Shown: positions 28,539-37,893, counted from the first letter of the stretch. The stretch is DNA of 64,000 nucleotides from Sphingomonas sp. Leaf17 (GCF_001421505.1 NZ_LMKL01000004.1:186001-250000), one strand, 5' to 3'. The notes: generated from the letters alone by a model not told the origin. Program-made: numbers and translations.

Positions 28539-28615
28539 TGGTCGGGAAGAGAGGATTCGAACCTCCGACCCCTGCCTCCCGAAGGCAGTGCTCTACCAGG
28601 CTGAGCTACTCCCCG
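28539..28615 (-). tRNA. tRNA-Pro (anticodon CGG)
   Basis: A complete cloverleaf reads on the minus strand. The acceptor arm is CGGGGAG/CTTCCCG with one G-U pair. The D arm is GCTC-AGCCTGGTA-GAGC, the anticodon stem CTGCC/GGCAG has loop TTCGGGA, and the T arm has loop TTCGAAT. The loop gives anticodon CGG, which reads proline codon CCG. The terminal CCA is encoded in the DNA (28541-28539). Total length is 77 bases including CCA. It lies between the phospholipase D gene and lepA, on the opposite strand from both. Confidence 0.96.
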
Positions 28616-28843
28616 ACGGAGTCCCGAAGGGCCTCGGTGTCGAGGCCTTCGTGCTTGGAGGCGCGCCTATACCCAGCGGTGGTGTCGGGTGCAAGCGTCG
28701 CGGATGCTTTTTTCGGCGCTGCCGTCGAAACGGGTGGAGTGGCGGCAATCGGGCGATAAGAGGCGGCAGCGGCGTCAGGCTTTGGCATCGCGGGTGCAAG
28801 CTGCTAACGGCGGATCAGATTCTACAGGAATGATCCCGCACCC

Positions 28844-30655
28844 GTGTCCACACCGCTCGATAAAATCCGCAACTTCAGCATCATTGCCCATATCGATCAT
28901 GGGAAGTCGACGCTGGCCGACCGCCTGATCCAGCAGACGGGCGGCCTGACCGAACGCGAAATGTCCGAGCAGGTGCTCGACAACATGGATATCGAGAAGG
29001 AACGCGGGATCACGATCAAGGCGCAGACGGTGCGCCTGTCCTATACCGCCAAGGACGGTGAAACCTATGTCCTGAACCTGATGGACACGCCGGGGCATGT
29101 CGACTTCGCCTATGAGGTCAGCCGCTCGCTGGCCGCGTGCGAGGGCGCGCTGCTGGTGGTCGACGCGGCGCAGGGGGTCGAGGCGCAGACGCTGGCCAAC
29201 GTGTACCAGTCGATCGAGCATGACCACGAAATTGTGCCGGTCATCAACAAGATCGACCTGCCCGCCGCCGAACCGGAAAAGGTGCGCAAGGAAATCGAGG
29301 ACGTGATCGGCATCGACGCGTCCGGCGCGGTGCTGGCCAGTGCCAAGTCCGGGATCGGTATCGCCGACATCCTGGAGGCGATCGTCACCAAGATCCCGCC
29401 GCCCAAGGGCGATCCCGATGCACCGCTGAAGGCGATGCTGGTCGACAGCTGGTACGACCCATATCTGGGCGTCGTCATCCTGGTGCGGGTGATGGACGGC
29501 AAGCTGAAAAAGGGTCAGCAGATCAAGTTCATGCAGACCGGGACGACGCACCTCGTCGACCGCGTCGGCTGTTTCCGCCCGAAGATTGAGCAGCTGACCG
29601 AACTCGCGACCGGCGAAATGGGCTTCATCACCGCGCAGATCAAGGAAGTGGCGCAGACCCGTGTCGGCGACACGATCACCGACGCCAAGCGTCCGGCGCT
29701 GGCACCGCTGGAGGGGTTCAAGGAAGTCCAGCCGGTGGTGTTCTGCGGCCTGTTCCCGGTCGATGCCGCCGATTTCGAGAAGCTGCGCGAAAGCATTTCC
29801 AAGCTGCGGCTGAACGATGCGTCTTTCAGCTTCGAGATGGAGACGTCGGCCGCGCTGGGCTTCGGTTTCCGCTGCGGGTTCCTGGGGCTGCTGCATCTGG
29901 AAATCATCCAGGAGCGGCTGACGCGCGAATATGACCTGGACCTCATCACCACCGCACCGTCGGTGGTGTACGAGCTGGAACTGAGCCATGACGGCGGGCA
30001 GCTGGAACTGCACAATCCGGCGGATATGCCCGATCCCAACAAGATCGAGCGCATTTCGGAACCGTGGATCAGCGCGACGATCTATGTTCCGGACGAGTAT
30101 CTGGGGTCGATCCTGAAGCTGTGCCAGGACCGGCGCGGGATCCAGCAGAACCTGACCTATGTCGGCGGACGCGCGCAGGCGACCTACGAACTGCCGCTGA
30201 ACGAGGTGGTATTCGATTTCTACGACCGGCTGAAGTCGCTGTCGAAGGGCTATGCCAGCTTCGACTATACCCAGATCGGCTACCGCGAGGGTGATCTCGT
30301 CAAGATGAGCATCCTCGTCAACGAGGAGCCGGTCGACGCGCTGAGCATGATCGTTCACCGCGGCACCGCCGAAGTGCGCGGGCGCGGCATGGTCGAGCGG
30401 TTGAAGGACCTCATTCCGCGCCATCTGTTCAAGATTCCGATCCAGGCGGCAATCGGCGGCAAGGTGATCGCGCGCGAGACGATCAGCGCGATGCGCAAGG
30501 ACGTGACCGCGAAATGCTATGGCGGTGACGCAAGTCGCAAGAAGAAGCTGCTGGAAAAGCAGAAAAAGGGCAAGGCGAAGATGCGCGAGTACGGATCGGT
30601 CAGCATCCCGCAGGAGGCGTTCATCGCCGCGCTGCGCATGGGGGATGATGGCTGA
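28844..30655 (+). CDS. lepA: elongation factor 4 (LepA)
   Basis: A 603-residue translational GTPase. The G1 motif [15 protein letters not shown]2 ITIKAQT, G3 DTPGHVDF, G4 NKIDLPAA and G5 ASAKSGIG are all intact. EF-G-like domains follow, and the LepA-specific C-terminus [24 protein letters not shown] is present. It acts on ribosomes that are stalled or mis-translocated and in 30S maturation. The frame begins with GTG at 28844, giving the normal N-terminus [19 protein letters not shown]. It is convergent with the next gene across a large inverted repeat. Confidence 0.97.
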   Translation: MSTPLDKIRNFSIIAHIDHGKSTLADRLIQQTGGLTEREMSEQVLDNMDIEKERGITIKAQTVRLSYTAKDGETYVLNLMDTPGHVDFAYEVSRSLAACEGALLVVDAAQGVEAQTLANVYQSIEHDHEIVPVINKIDLPAAEPEKVRKEIEDVIGIDASGAVLASAKSGIGIADILEAIVTKIPPPKGDPDAPLKAMLVDSWYDPYLGVVILVRVMDGKLKKGQQIKFMQTGTTHLVDRVGCFRPKIEQLTELATGEMGFITAQIKEVAQTRVGDTITDAKRPALAPLEGFKEVQPVVFCGLFPVDAADFEKLRESISKLRLNDASFSFEMETSAALGFGFRCGFLGLLHLEIIQERLTREYDLDLITTAPSVVYELELSHDGGQLELHNPADMPDPNKIERISEPWISATIYVPDEYLGSILKLCQDRRGIQQNLTYVGGRAQATYELPLNEVVFDFYDRLKSLSKGYASFDYTQIGYREGDLVKMSILVNEEPVDALSMIVHRGTAEVRGRGMVERLKDLIPRHLFKIPIQAAIGGKVIARETISAMRKDVTAKCYGGDASRKKKLLEKQKKGKAKMREYGSVSIPQEAFIAALRMGDDG

Positions 30656-30684
30656 TGCCTGCTGGTCCCCGGCGTCTTCTTACG

Positions 30685-30786
30685 TCCCCGGCGAAGGCCG
30701 GGGTCCAGTTGGGTTGGCGTAGTCGAACGTAGGATCGTCCTCGGCCACAAATGCCGTCCCGACTGGACCCCGGCCTTCGCCGGGGA
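30685..30786. repeat. long inverted repeat built from a 25-bp palindromic element (two intact copies)
   Basis: A 25-base element at 30685-30709 (starting TCCCCGGCGAAGG, ending GGTCCAGT) recurs in perfect inverted form at 30762-30786, 52 bases away. Each copy also holds its own hairpin, CCCCGGC-GAAG-GCCGGGG. The pair sits between the convergent ends of lepA and the FAD-enzyme gene. It resembles dispersed REP/BIME-type elements, and could act as a two-way terminator. Confidence 0.85.
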
Positions 30787-30800
30787 ACGGCTAGCGGGCG

Positions 30801-32441
30801 CTATTCCCCGACCCGGGCCGGCATCCCCATCAGGCTGAGCGCCACCGCTTCGGCGATCTTGATCCCATCCACCGCCGCCGACAGGATGCCGCCGGCATAG
30901 CCCGCGCCTTCGCCCGCCGGAAACAGGCCGGCAGTATTCACGCTCTGGAAATCGTCGCCGCGCGTGATGCGGACGGGTGAGGATGTGCGGGTTTCGACGC
31001 CGGTCAGGACCGCGTCGGGATGGTCGTAGCCCGGAATCTCGCGACCGAAGGCGGGCAGGGCCTCGCGCATCGCGGTGATGACGAAATCGGGCAGGCATTC
31101 GGCGAGGTCGGTCAGTTTCACGCCCGGCTTGTAGGACGGCACGACGCTGCCGAGCGTGGTGGAGGGGCGGCCCGCCAGGAAGTCGCCGAGCTTCTGCGCC
31201 GGGGCCTTGTAGTCCGATCCGCCGGCGACATAGGCCAGCGACTCCCAGTGGCGTTGCAGTTCGATGCCGGCCAGCGGATCGCCCGGATAATCGCGCGCCG
31301 GGTCGATGCCGACGACGATCCCGGAATTGGCATTGCGTTCGTTGCGCGAATACTGGCTCATGCCGTTGGTCGCGACGCGGCCGGGTTCGGAGGTCGCGGC
31401 GACGACGGTGCCACCCGGGCACATGCAGAAGCTGTAGACCGTCCGCCCGTTCTTGCAGTGGTGCGACAGGCTGTAGGCCGCCGCGCCAAGGTCCGGGTGG
31501 CCGGCGCAGGGACCGAACCGGGCCTCGTCGATCCACGACTGCGGATGTTCGATGCGGACGCCGATCGAAAAGGGCTTGGCCTCGACATGGACGCCGCGCG
31601 TGTGGAGCATGCGGAAGCTGTCGCGCGCGCTGTGGCCGAGTGCGAGGACGACGTGGCTCGCGGCCAGATGCTCGCCGGTGTGCAGGTGCAGGCCAGTGAC
31701 ATGGCGGGTGCCATCGGCATCGGTGGTCAGGTCGATGTCGTCGACCCGGTTCTCGAACCGGTATTCGCCGCCCAGCGCCTCCACCGTCTCGCGCATCGCC
31801 TCGACCATGGTGACGAGGCGGAAGGTGCCGATGTGCGGATGCGCCTCGGTCAGGATCTCGGGTGGCGCGCCGGCCTTCACGAACTCGGTCAGCACCTTGC
31901 GGCCGAGATGGCGGGGATCCTTGATCTGGCTCCACAATTTGCCGTCGGAGAACGTCCCCGCGCCGCCCTCGCCGAACTGCACGTTGGATTCGGGGTGCAG
32001 GACGCCCTTGCGCCACAGGCCCCAGGTATCCTTGGTCCGTTCGCGCACCACCTTGCCGCGATCGAGGATGATCGGGCGGAACCCCATCTGGGCCAGGATC
32101 AGCCCGGCGAACAGGCCGCACGGACCGGCACCGACCACCACCGGGCGTGGCCCGGCATAGTCGGCGGGGGCCTTCGTCACGAAGCGATAGCCGGTATTGG
32201 GCGTCTGCTGGACGTGCCGGTCCTTGCGGAAGCGGGCCAGGACCGGTGCCTCGTCCTTCAGCGTCACGTCGACCGAATAGACGAGCTGGATATCCATCTT
32301 GTCGCGCGCATCGTGCGCCCGCCGGGCGACCGTGTAGCGCAACAGATCGCGCGGCGTGATGCGCAGGCGCTTGCGGATCGCGGCGGGCAGCGCCTCGTCC
32401 GCGTGGTTCAGCGGCAGTTTCAGTTCGGTGATGCGTAGCAT
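30801..32441 (-). CDS. FAD-dependent oxidoreductase, COG2509 type
   Basis: A 546-residue flavoprotein. A roughly 95-residue N-terminal domain (MLRITELKLPLNHADEAL) comes before the dinucleotide-binding motif VVVGAGPCGLFAGLILAQMG. The motifs HPESNVQFGEGGAGTFSDGKL and AGEGAGYAGGILSAAVDG near the C-terminus are typical of the COG2509 FAD-dependent dehydrogenases. Substrate and physiological role are not established. The start at 32441 gives the recognisable N-terminus; the longer upstream frame translates repeat DNA. Confidence 0.85.
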   Translation of the reverse strand: MLRITELKLPLNHADEALPAAIRKRLRITPRDLLRYTVARRAHDARDKMDIQLVYSVDVTLKDEAPVLARFRKDRHVQQTPNTGYRFVTKAPADYAGPRPVVVGAGPCGLFAGLILAQMGFRPIILDRGKVVRERTKDTWGLWRKGVLHPESNVQFGEGGAGTFSDGKLWSQIKDPRHLGRKVLTEFVKAGAPPEILTEAHPHIGTFRLVTMVEAMRETVEALGGEYRFENRVDDIDLTTDADGTRHVTGLHLHTGEHLAASHVVLALGHSARDSFRMLHTRGVHVEAKPFSIGVRIEHPQSWIDEARFGPCAGHPDLGAAAYSLSHHCKNGRTVYSFCMCPGGTVVAATSEPGRVATNGMSQYSRNERNANSGIVVGIDPARDYPGDPLAGIELQRHWESLAYVAGGSDYKAPAQKLGDFLAGRPSTTLGSVVPSYKPGVKLTDLAECLPDFVITAMREALPAFGREIPGYDHPDAVLTGVETRTSSPVRITRGDDFQSVNTAGLFPAGEGAGYAGGILSAAVDGIKIAEAVALSLMGMPARVGE

Positions 32442-32535
32442 GGACGGGCTGTAGCGGGGTGCGGGGGCGTTTGGAACCGTTGGTGGGCGGCTTGCCACGT
32501 CCCGCTCGACTACCGCGCCGGCACCATTCGAGTGG

Positions 32536-32627
32536 AGGCCGGGGACCAGTTGCCAGGGTCGCCGTAACGGCAGGACGGTGCCTTCTGACAAACGCCTACC
32601 CAACTGGACCCCGGCCTTCGCCGGGGA
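32536..32627. repeat. second, partly decayed copy of the palindromic repeat pair
   Basis: Positions 32603-32627 match the 25-base element of 30762-30786 exactly. A partial inverted partner, AGGCCGGGGACCAGTTG, lies at 32536-32552 with one mismatch over 17 bases and lacks the inner hairpin. It lies in the 246-base gap between two minus-strand genes. Nothing else was recognised in that gap. Confidence 0.75.
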
Positions 32628-32687
32628 GGTCGGGGGCCGCGGGAACGTCACCTTACCGCATCCCACGCCCTCCCATCCCGTGTCATC

Positions 32688-34628
32688 TCACGGCAGGGTC
32701 GTCTGCGCGACCGGCACGACCGGCAGCCAGACGGCGCTTGGCGTCGCACCACCGCGCTCCAGCGTGATGGTAGCCTTCTGGTAATCCGCCTTTTTGGCCA
32801 GGAAGATGTTGGGGACGTATTTCTGGGGATTGCGATCATAGACCGGGAACTGGGTCGACTGGACCTGGACCATGACCCGGTGGCCCGGCTGGAAGACGTG
32901 GTTCACGGTTGGCAGGCGGAACTTGTACCGTTGCACCTTGCCGGCCGGAATCGGGGTCGGTTTTTCAAATCTGTCGCGGTAGCGGCCACGGAAGATGTCC
33001 TGCGAAATCGCGAGCTGATAGCCGCCCATCTTCGGGTCGGTCGCGTTTTCGGCCGGATAGACGTCGATCACCTTGACGATGAAGTCACCGTCGGTGCCGG
33101 TGGTCTTGGCGAGCAGATCGGCGATCGGTGCGCCGGAGACGCGCATCGCGGCGGTCAGGACCGGCGTCTGGTAGGTCATCACGTCGGGCCGGCCATCGGC
33201 GAACCGCTGGTCCTGCACCAGCCAGTCACCCCAGCGGCCGTCGTTGAAGTTCACCGGGCGCGACAGGTGCGGCACCGGCTTTGCGGGGTCGGAAACATAG
33301 CTGTCCTCGCCGCCCACGCCCTTGTCGAAGCCGAGGCCGCCGTTCGCCTGGAGATAGATCGGTTTCAGCGGCGCGGCACAGCCGGTCTCGCACGCGAGCG
33401 GCCAGTTGCTGAACTTGTCCCAGTGGTTCTCACCGGTGTTGTAGATCGCGGCGGCGGGCAGGTTGGCGGCCGGGCCTCCTTTAAGATACTGGTTGAACAG
33501 CGGCAGGACCATCTGTTCACGGAATTGCGCGGCGGTGTCGCCATTCCATTCGAACGGCCCGAGTTCACGCCCCTCGCGATTGACCTGGCTATGCCGCCAC
33601 GGCCCCATGACGAGGTGGTTGTTGCCTATCTTGCCCTTGGCCTTCAGCGCCTCCCACGAGGTGATCGCGCCGTACATGTCCTCCTGATCCCACAGGCCCT
33701 GTTCCCAGAGCGTCGGCACGTTGGACGGGTTGGCGGCCAGCATCTTGTCGAGCGCCTGCCCCTGCCATTCGGCGTCGTAGGAGGGGTGCGCGACCATCCG
33801 CTGCCAGAAGGGCAACTGGTCGTACCCGGACTTCTTGGCCCAGTCGCCGGCCGAGCCGACCTCGCGGAAATTGTCGTAATCGTCCCAGCCGCCAGTCGAG
33901 GGGGCCTTGCCCGCGCCCTTGTAGCCGGTCTGGCTGCCGAGCCAGGCGATGTTGGCAAGGCGGAACGCGCCGTGGTGGAACCAGTCATCGCCCATCCACC
34001 CGTCGATCATCGGGCTTTCGGGGGCCGCGACCTTCAGCGCGGGGTGCGGGGCGAGCAGGGCCATGACGACGGTGAATCCCTCGTACGACGATCCAATCAT
34101 GCCGACGCGGCCGTTGCTTTCGGGCAGGTTCGCCTTGTTCACCAGCCAGTCGATCGTGTCGTACGCATCGGTGACGTGGTCGACCTTGGTCGGGTTCAGC
34201 GGGCCAATGACGGGGCGGGTTACGACATACTGGCCTTCCGACCCGTATTTGCCGCGAATATCCTGATAGACGCGGATATAGCCGTCCTTGACGAAGATCT
34301 CGTCGGCCAGCGGCAGCGCGTCGAGCATCTTGGGGCTGTCGCTGCGGTTGGCGCGGCCGGCGGCGTTGTAGGGGGTGCGGGTGAGGACGATCGGCGCGTT
34401 GGTCGCCCCCTTGGGCACGACGATGACGGTGTACAGCTTCGTCCCGTCGCGCATCGGGATCATCATTTCGCGCTTGTCGTAATCGCGCTCGCCGATCGGG
34501 GGCACGAACTTGGCCGGGATATCGCTGGGGCCGGCGGGGAAGGCGGACGGCGCGGATGGCGTCGTCTGGGCGATGGCCATCGTGGAGAGCAGGGCGGTGG
34601 AGGCGAAGGCAACGAACCCGAAACGCAT
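32688..34628 (-). CDS. secreted CocE/NonD-family hydrolase
   Basis: A 646-residue alpha/beta hydrolase of the X-Pro dipeptidyl-peptidase S15 / CocE group. The signal peptide MRFGFVAFASTALLSTMAIAQ indicates export. The catalytic serine lies in GMIGSSYEGFTV and a likely catalytic His in MGPWRHSQVN. A C-terminal jelly-roll domain includes NHVFQPGHRVMVQVQSTQFPVYDRNPQ. Family members hydrolyse esters or acyl amides (cocaine esterase, glutaryl-7-ACA acylase, amino-acid ester hydrolase); the substrate here is unknown. The start at 34628 is set by the signal peptide. Confidence 0.88.
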   Translation of the reverse strand: MRFGFVAFASTALLSTMAIAQTTPSAPSAFPAGPSDIPAKFVPPIGERDYDKREMMIPMRDGTKLYTVIVVPKGATNAPIVLTRTPYNAAGRANRSDSPKMLDALPLADEIFVKDGYIRVYQDIRGKYGSEGQYVVTRPVIGPLNPTKVDHVTDAYDTIDWLVNKANLPESNGRVGMIGSSYEGFTVVMALLAPHPALKVAAPESPMIDGWMGDDWFHHGAFRLANIAWLGSQTGYKGAGKAPSTGGWDDYDNFREVGSAGDWAKKSGYDQLPFWQRMVAHPSYDAEWQGQALDKMLAANPSNVPTLWEQGLWDQEDMYGAITSWEALKAKGKIGNNHLVMGPWRHSQVNREGRELGPFEWNGDTAAQFREQMVLPLFNQYLKGGPAANLPAAAIYNTGENHWDKFSNWPLACETGCAAPLKPIYLQANGGLGFDKGVGGEDSYVSDPAKPVPHLSRPVNFNDGRWGDWLVQDQRFADGRPDVMTYQTPVLTAAMRVSGAPIADLLAKTTGTDGDFIVKVIDVYPAENATDPKMGGYQLAISQDIFRGRYRDRFEKPTPIPAGKVQRYKFRLPTVNHVFQPGHRVMVQVQSTQFPVYDRNPQKYVPNIFLAKKADYQKATITLERGGATPSAVWLPVVPVAQTTLP

Positions 34629-34749
34629 GGCGGTGTGATCCTTGAGGCCGGACCGGGTCGCCTGCGCCGGACTGGCACCGCTCCCGGTCATTATGCCAGC
34701 AAGAGTAACGCGCCGCCGGCGATTGTCGACAGGTTCGTTTCGGCCCCGT

Positions 34750-35772
34750 TCAGCGGTTCAGCAGGTGGTGGTAGAGCGCCAGATACTCGTCCGCCATCCG
34801 GTCGACGCCGAAGCGTTCACGGGTGATCCGGGCGCAGGTGGCGCGGTCGATCTCGCCGATCCGGCCGATCGCTGCGACCGCCTCGTCGAAGGTATCGACC
34901 AGGAAGCCGGTGACGCCGTCCTCGATTAGTTCGGGCATCGACCCACGCCGATACGCGATGACCGGCGTGCCGCAAGCCATCGCCTCGGCGACCGACAGGC
35001 CGAACGGTTCGTCGAAGCCGATCAGATGGAGCAGTGCCTTTGCCGATCCCAGCACCTGCGCGCGGCGCGCACCGCCGACGATGCCGAGGTGCGTCACGCG
35101 GTCACCGTCGATAAACGGCGCGACTTCGCGATCATGATAGCCCTGATCCTGCACCAGCCCGGCCATCACCAGCCGGCGCTGGCTGGCGGCGGCGGCGCGG
35201 ATCGCCTCGCCCGCGCCCTTGTCCGGGTGGATGCGACCGAAGAACAGCAAGTCTTCGCTGCCCGCTGGATCAAAGGGGAAATCATCAAGGGCAATGCCGT
35301 GATGGATCGTCGCGGCATAGGTCAGTGACGGATGCCGGTCGGCATCGCTGATCGCGACATAGGCGACGCGGTCGTCATATCTTTTGTACATCGGCAGGAT
35401 GCGGTCCGACCCGAAGCCGTGGATGGTCGTGACGACGGGCGTATCGACCAGCCGGGAAAAGGCGAGCGGCACGAAATCGGCCTGGTTGTGGATGATGTCG
35501 AACTCGCCCGCGCGCTCGAACACCTCGGCGACATGCGCCATTTCCCAGACCTTCGCGTCGATCGACGGGTCTTCGGAATAGGGGCGCGGGACCGGGCCGG
35601 ACAGCGTGCCGGCGGTCTGCGAATCCTGTGTGGCGAACAGCGTGACGTCGACGCCGCGCGCGACCAGCGCCTCGGTCAGCAGGCTGGTGACGAGTTCCCA
35701 CGGGCCATAGCCATGCGGCGGCGTGCGCCAGGAGATGGAGCCGAGCATGGCGATGCGTAAGGGGGCGGTCAT
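34750..35772 (-). CDS. glycosyltransferase family 4 (GT-B fold)
   Basis: A 340-residue glycosyltransferase. The N-terminal Rossmann domain has GSISWRTPPHGYGPWELVTSLLTEAL. The C-terminal domain holds LLFFGRIHPDKGAGEAIRAA, the nucleotide-sugar binding region EPFGLSVAEAMACGTPVIAYRRGSMPELI and an ENG-like GVTGFLVD. It probably transfers a sugar from a nucleotide donor; the acceptor is unknown. There is no signal peptide. It starts six bases after the GH13 gene, so the two are co-transcribed and probably share a glucoside-related pathway. Confidence 0.87.
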   Translation of the reverse strand: MTAPLRIAMLGSISWRTPPHGYGPWELVTSLLTEALVARGVDVTLFATQDSQTAGTLSGPVPRPYSEDPSIDAKVWEMAHVAEVFERAGEFDIIHNQADFVPLAFSRLVDTPVVTTIHGFGSDRILPMYKRYDDRVAYVAISDADRHPSLTYAATIHHGIALDDFPFDPAGSEDLLFFGRIHPDKGAGEAIRAAAASQRRLVMAGLVQDQGYHDREVAPFIDGDRVTHLGIVGGARRAQVLGSAKALLHLIGFDEPFGLSVAEAMACGTPVIAYRRGSMPELIEDGVTGFLVDTFDEAVAAIGRIGEIDRATCARITRERFGVDRMADEYLALYHHLLNR

Positions 35773-35778
35773 GATCTG

Positions 35779-37494
35779 TCAGGCTTTCGGGGCGGGGCGG
35801 GTGGAGAGGATGACGCCCTCGTTCGGGCGCAGGGTCAATGGTTGACGGACCTCCCGGTTTCCCCGCGCTGGCGGGAATCCAGTGCCGAGCAGGACTCCGG
35901 TTTGTGGGTTGCCTTGGACCAGACCCTGGCTTTTGCGGGGGGACCAGGAGGGGCCATGGGTCGAGAGGAGGATTTCGTCTGGAACGACCCCCGCAGGGAT
36001 CGGCACGGTGCGCGCTTCATCTTTCATATTGAGCGCGATCAGCAGCGTCCGGTCGCGGTGATGCCGCAGATAGACCAGCACATCGTCGGAGGCCGAAACC
36101 TGTGTCATCGTGCCAATCGCCAGCGCCGGTTCCGTCCGGCGCAGCGCGAGCAGCGCGCGGTAGAGGGCCAGCATCGACGCCGGATCGGCGCGTTCCGCCG
36201 CGACGTTGCGCGTCCGCCAGTCGGCGTGCAGCGGCAGCCAGGGATCGCTGGTGGTGAAGCCGGCGTTCGCGCCGTCGTTCCACGCCATCGGCGTCCGCGA
36301 CCGGTCGCGGCCGATGTTCAGCGTCGGTTGACGGAAATGCTGGGGGTCGCGGATGCGGTCCGGAGGGATCGTTACCGGACCGACGCCGATTTCGTCGCCC
36401 TGATACAGCGTCGGCGTACCGCGCAGGCTCAGCAGCAGCATGGCCGCGACGCGGGCCTGTGGCTCGCCGATGCGCGCGGCGATGCGGGGTGCGTCGTGGC
36501 TGCCGATCACCCAGTTGGGCCAGCCATGGGCGGGCAGGGATGCTTCGTAGTCGGCGATGGTGCGGGCGAGGACGGCGGCGTCCCAGCGGTTCTCGATCAG
36601 CTGAAAATTGAACGGCAGATGGACCTGCGGTCGATCGGGCGTCCCGTACCAGCGCGCGTGGGCGGCGTTGGGGAGAAAGATCTCGCCGATCAGCACGCGC
36701 TCTCGTCCCGTGGTTGTCGCGTAATCGTCGGCCAGCGCGCGGAACTCGGCGGAGATGGCGTGCGCCTCGGGCTGGTCGGTCGAGTGTAGCTGGATCACAC
36801 GGTCGCGCTCGGTCCGGTCGGGGGTCCAGTCGGGGTTCAGCGGATTATCGGGCAGGCCGTCCGCCTTGACGATGTGCCACAGCACGTCGATGCGGAAGCC
36901 GTCGATGCCGCGGTCGAACCAAAAACGCAGCACGTCCATCATCGCGGCCTGCACATCCGGGTTGCGCCAGTTCAGGTCGGGCTGTTCCTTCAGGAACGTG
37001 TGCAGGTAATATTGGCCGGTGGCCGCGTCCCATTCCCACGGGCTGCCGCCGAAATCGCTGACCCAGTTGTTGGGAACCGCGCCACCCGGTCCGGCATCGC
37101 GCCAGATGTACCAGTCGCGCCTCGGGTTGTCGCGGCTCGACCGGCTTTCGACGAACCAGGGATGCTGGTCGGAACTGTGGTTGGGCACGAAGTCGAGGAT
37201 GACCCTCAGCCCCCGCGCGTGCAGCCCGGCGATCAGCCGGTCGAGGTCGGCGAGCGTGCCGAAGGCGGGGTGCACGCCGGTATAGTCGGCCACGTCATAG
37301 CCGAAATCGGCCATCGGCGACGGAAAGATCGGCGACAGCCAGACCGCGTCGACGCCAAGGTCGACCAGATGGTCCAGCCGCTGTTCGATGCCGGGCAGGT
37401 CGCCGATACCGTCGCCGTCGCTGTCCTGGAAGGATCGCGGATAGATCTGATAGATCGTACCCGATTGCCACCAGGGCGCGCTTTCCGTCGTCAT
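35779..37494 (-). CDS. GH13 alpha-glucosidase / oligo-1,6-glucosidase with an inserted repeat-derived segment
   Basis: A 571-residue GH13 enzyme. Barrel signatures run in order: IYQIYPRSFQDSDGDGIGDLPGI, DFVPNHSSDQHPWF, the nucleophile Asp in GFRIDVLWH, the acid Glu in LIGEIFL, and IGSHDAPR. It hydrolyses alpha-1,4 or alpha-1,6 glucosides. There is no signal peptide, so it is probably cytoplasmic. The C-terminal beta domain is interrupted at about residues 516-548 by a segment with GLVQGNPQTGVLLGTGFPPARGN that does not look like GH13 and appears to be a translated palindromic repeat. It starts 10 bases after a 69-residue protein gene. Confidence 0.9.
   Translation of the reverse strand: MTTESAPWWQSGTIYQIYPRSFQDSDGDGIGDLPGIEQRLDHLVDLGVDAVWLSPIFPSPMADFGYDVADYTGVHPAFGTLADLDRLIAGLHARGLRVILDFVPNHSSDQHPWFVESRSSRDNPRRDWYIWRDAGPGGAVPNNWVSDFGGSPWEWDAATGQYYLHTFLKEQPDLNWRNPDVQAAMMDVLRFWFDRGIDGFRIDVLWHIVKADGLPDNPLNPDWTPDRTERDRVIQLHSTDQPEAHAISAEFRALADDYATTTGRERVLIGEIFLPNAAHARWYGTPDRPQVHLPFNFQLIENRWDAAVLARTIADYEASLPAHGWPNWVIGSHDAPRIAARIGEPQARVAAMLLLSLRGTPTLYQGDEIGVGPVTIPPDRIRDPQHFRQPTLNIGRDRSRTPMAWNDGANAGFTTSDPWLPLHADWRTRNVAAERADPASMLALYRALLALRRTEPALAIGTMTQVSASDDVLVYLRHHRDRTLLIALNMKDEARTVPIPAGVVPDEILLSTHGPSWSPRKSQGLVQGNPQTGVLLGTGFPPARGNREVRQPLTLRPNEGVILSTRPAPKA
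35851..35950. repeat. palindromic repeat-like insert inside the GH13 coding sequence
   Basis: About 100 bases in the 3' part of the GH13 gene contain CCCGC-GCTG-GCGGG within TTCCCCGCGCTGGCGGGAAT, followed by GGACCAGACCC and GGGGGGACCAGG. The look is that of dispersed intergenic palindromes in this bacterial group rather than coding DNA. The frame stays open across it, giving about 33 extra residues. The exact borders are approximate. Confidence 0.55.
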
Positions 37495-37504
37495 GCAGGT
37501 CTCG

Positions 37505-37714
37505 TTACTTGGTCGCGATCTCGCTCGTCTCTACCCGATATTGCGTGCAGACGAAGGTCTTGGCTTCCTTCTGCGTGCGGAAACTGTCCTCCAGCAGCTC
37601 GGTCGACACCAGCGGATACCCCTGCGAGTTGTAGCGGGTGGTGCGCACGGTGACGCGGAAGGCGCCGGCGTCATCCTTGGCGACCAGAAAGGGGCGGAGA
37701 GCTGCGTTCGACAT
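37505..37714 (-). CDS. small conserved-looking hypothetical protein upstream of GH13
   Basis: A 69-residue protein (MSNAALRPFLVAKDDAGAFR...). It has a likely beta-rich core (FRVTVRTTRYNSQGYPLVSTELLEDSFRTQKEA) and one cysteine. There is no signal peptide, membrane segment or known domain. The start at 37714 is chosen over a frame beginning at 37792, whose extra 26 residues look like read-through of noncoding DNA. It ends 10 bases before the GH13 start, so it would be the first gene of a three-gene unit with GH13 and GT4. Function unknown. Confidence 0.6.
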   Translation of the reverse strand: MSNAALRPFLVAKDDAGAFRVTVRTTRYNSQGYPLVSTELLEDSFRTQKEAKTFVCTQYRVETSEIATK

Positions 37715-37893
37715 CGGTTGGAAACTCCATCGGGCGGTCGGGCGCGACGCGTCGCATGCGCCGTCATGGCGCAGGGTCGACGAAAGGGACAAGAATGTCG
37801 GTCAAGGGCCGTGGGCGATTCCCGCGGGCTGACCGGCGAGCGACCGCCAATGCCGACTGTGGCCTTTTCGGCTCGATCGCACAAGTGTCGTGC

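Noticed and set aside
28324..28843. Integration site or genomic island at the tRNA-Pro gene
   Set aside because: No integrase, no direct repeat of the tRNA 3' end and no change in composition are visible around the tRNA.
32880..34826. A 648-residue open frame antisense to the CocE-type hydrolase
   Set aside because: Low-complexity translation without motifs; the opposite strand has a full enzyme with a signal peptide and catalytic residues.
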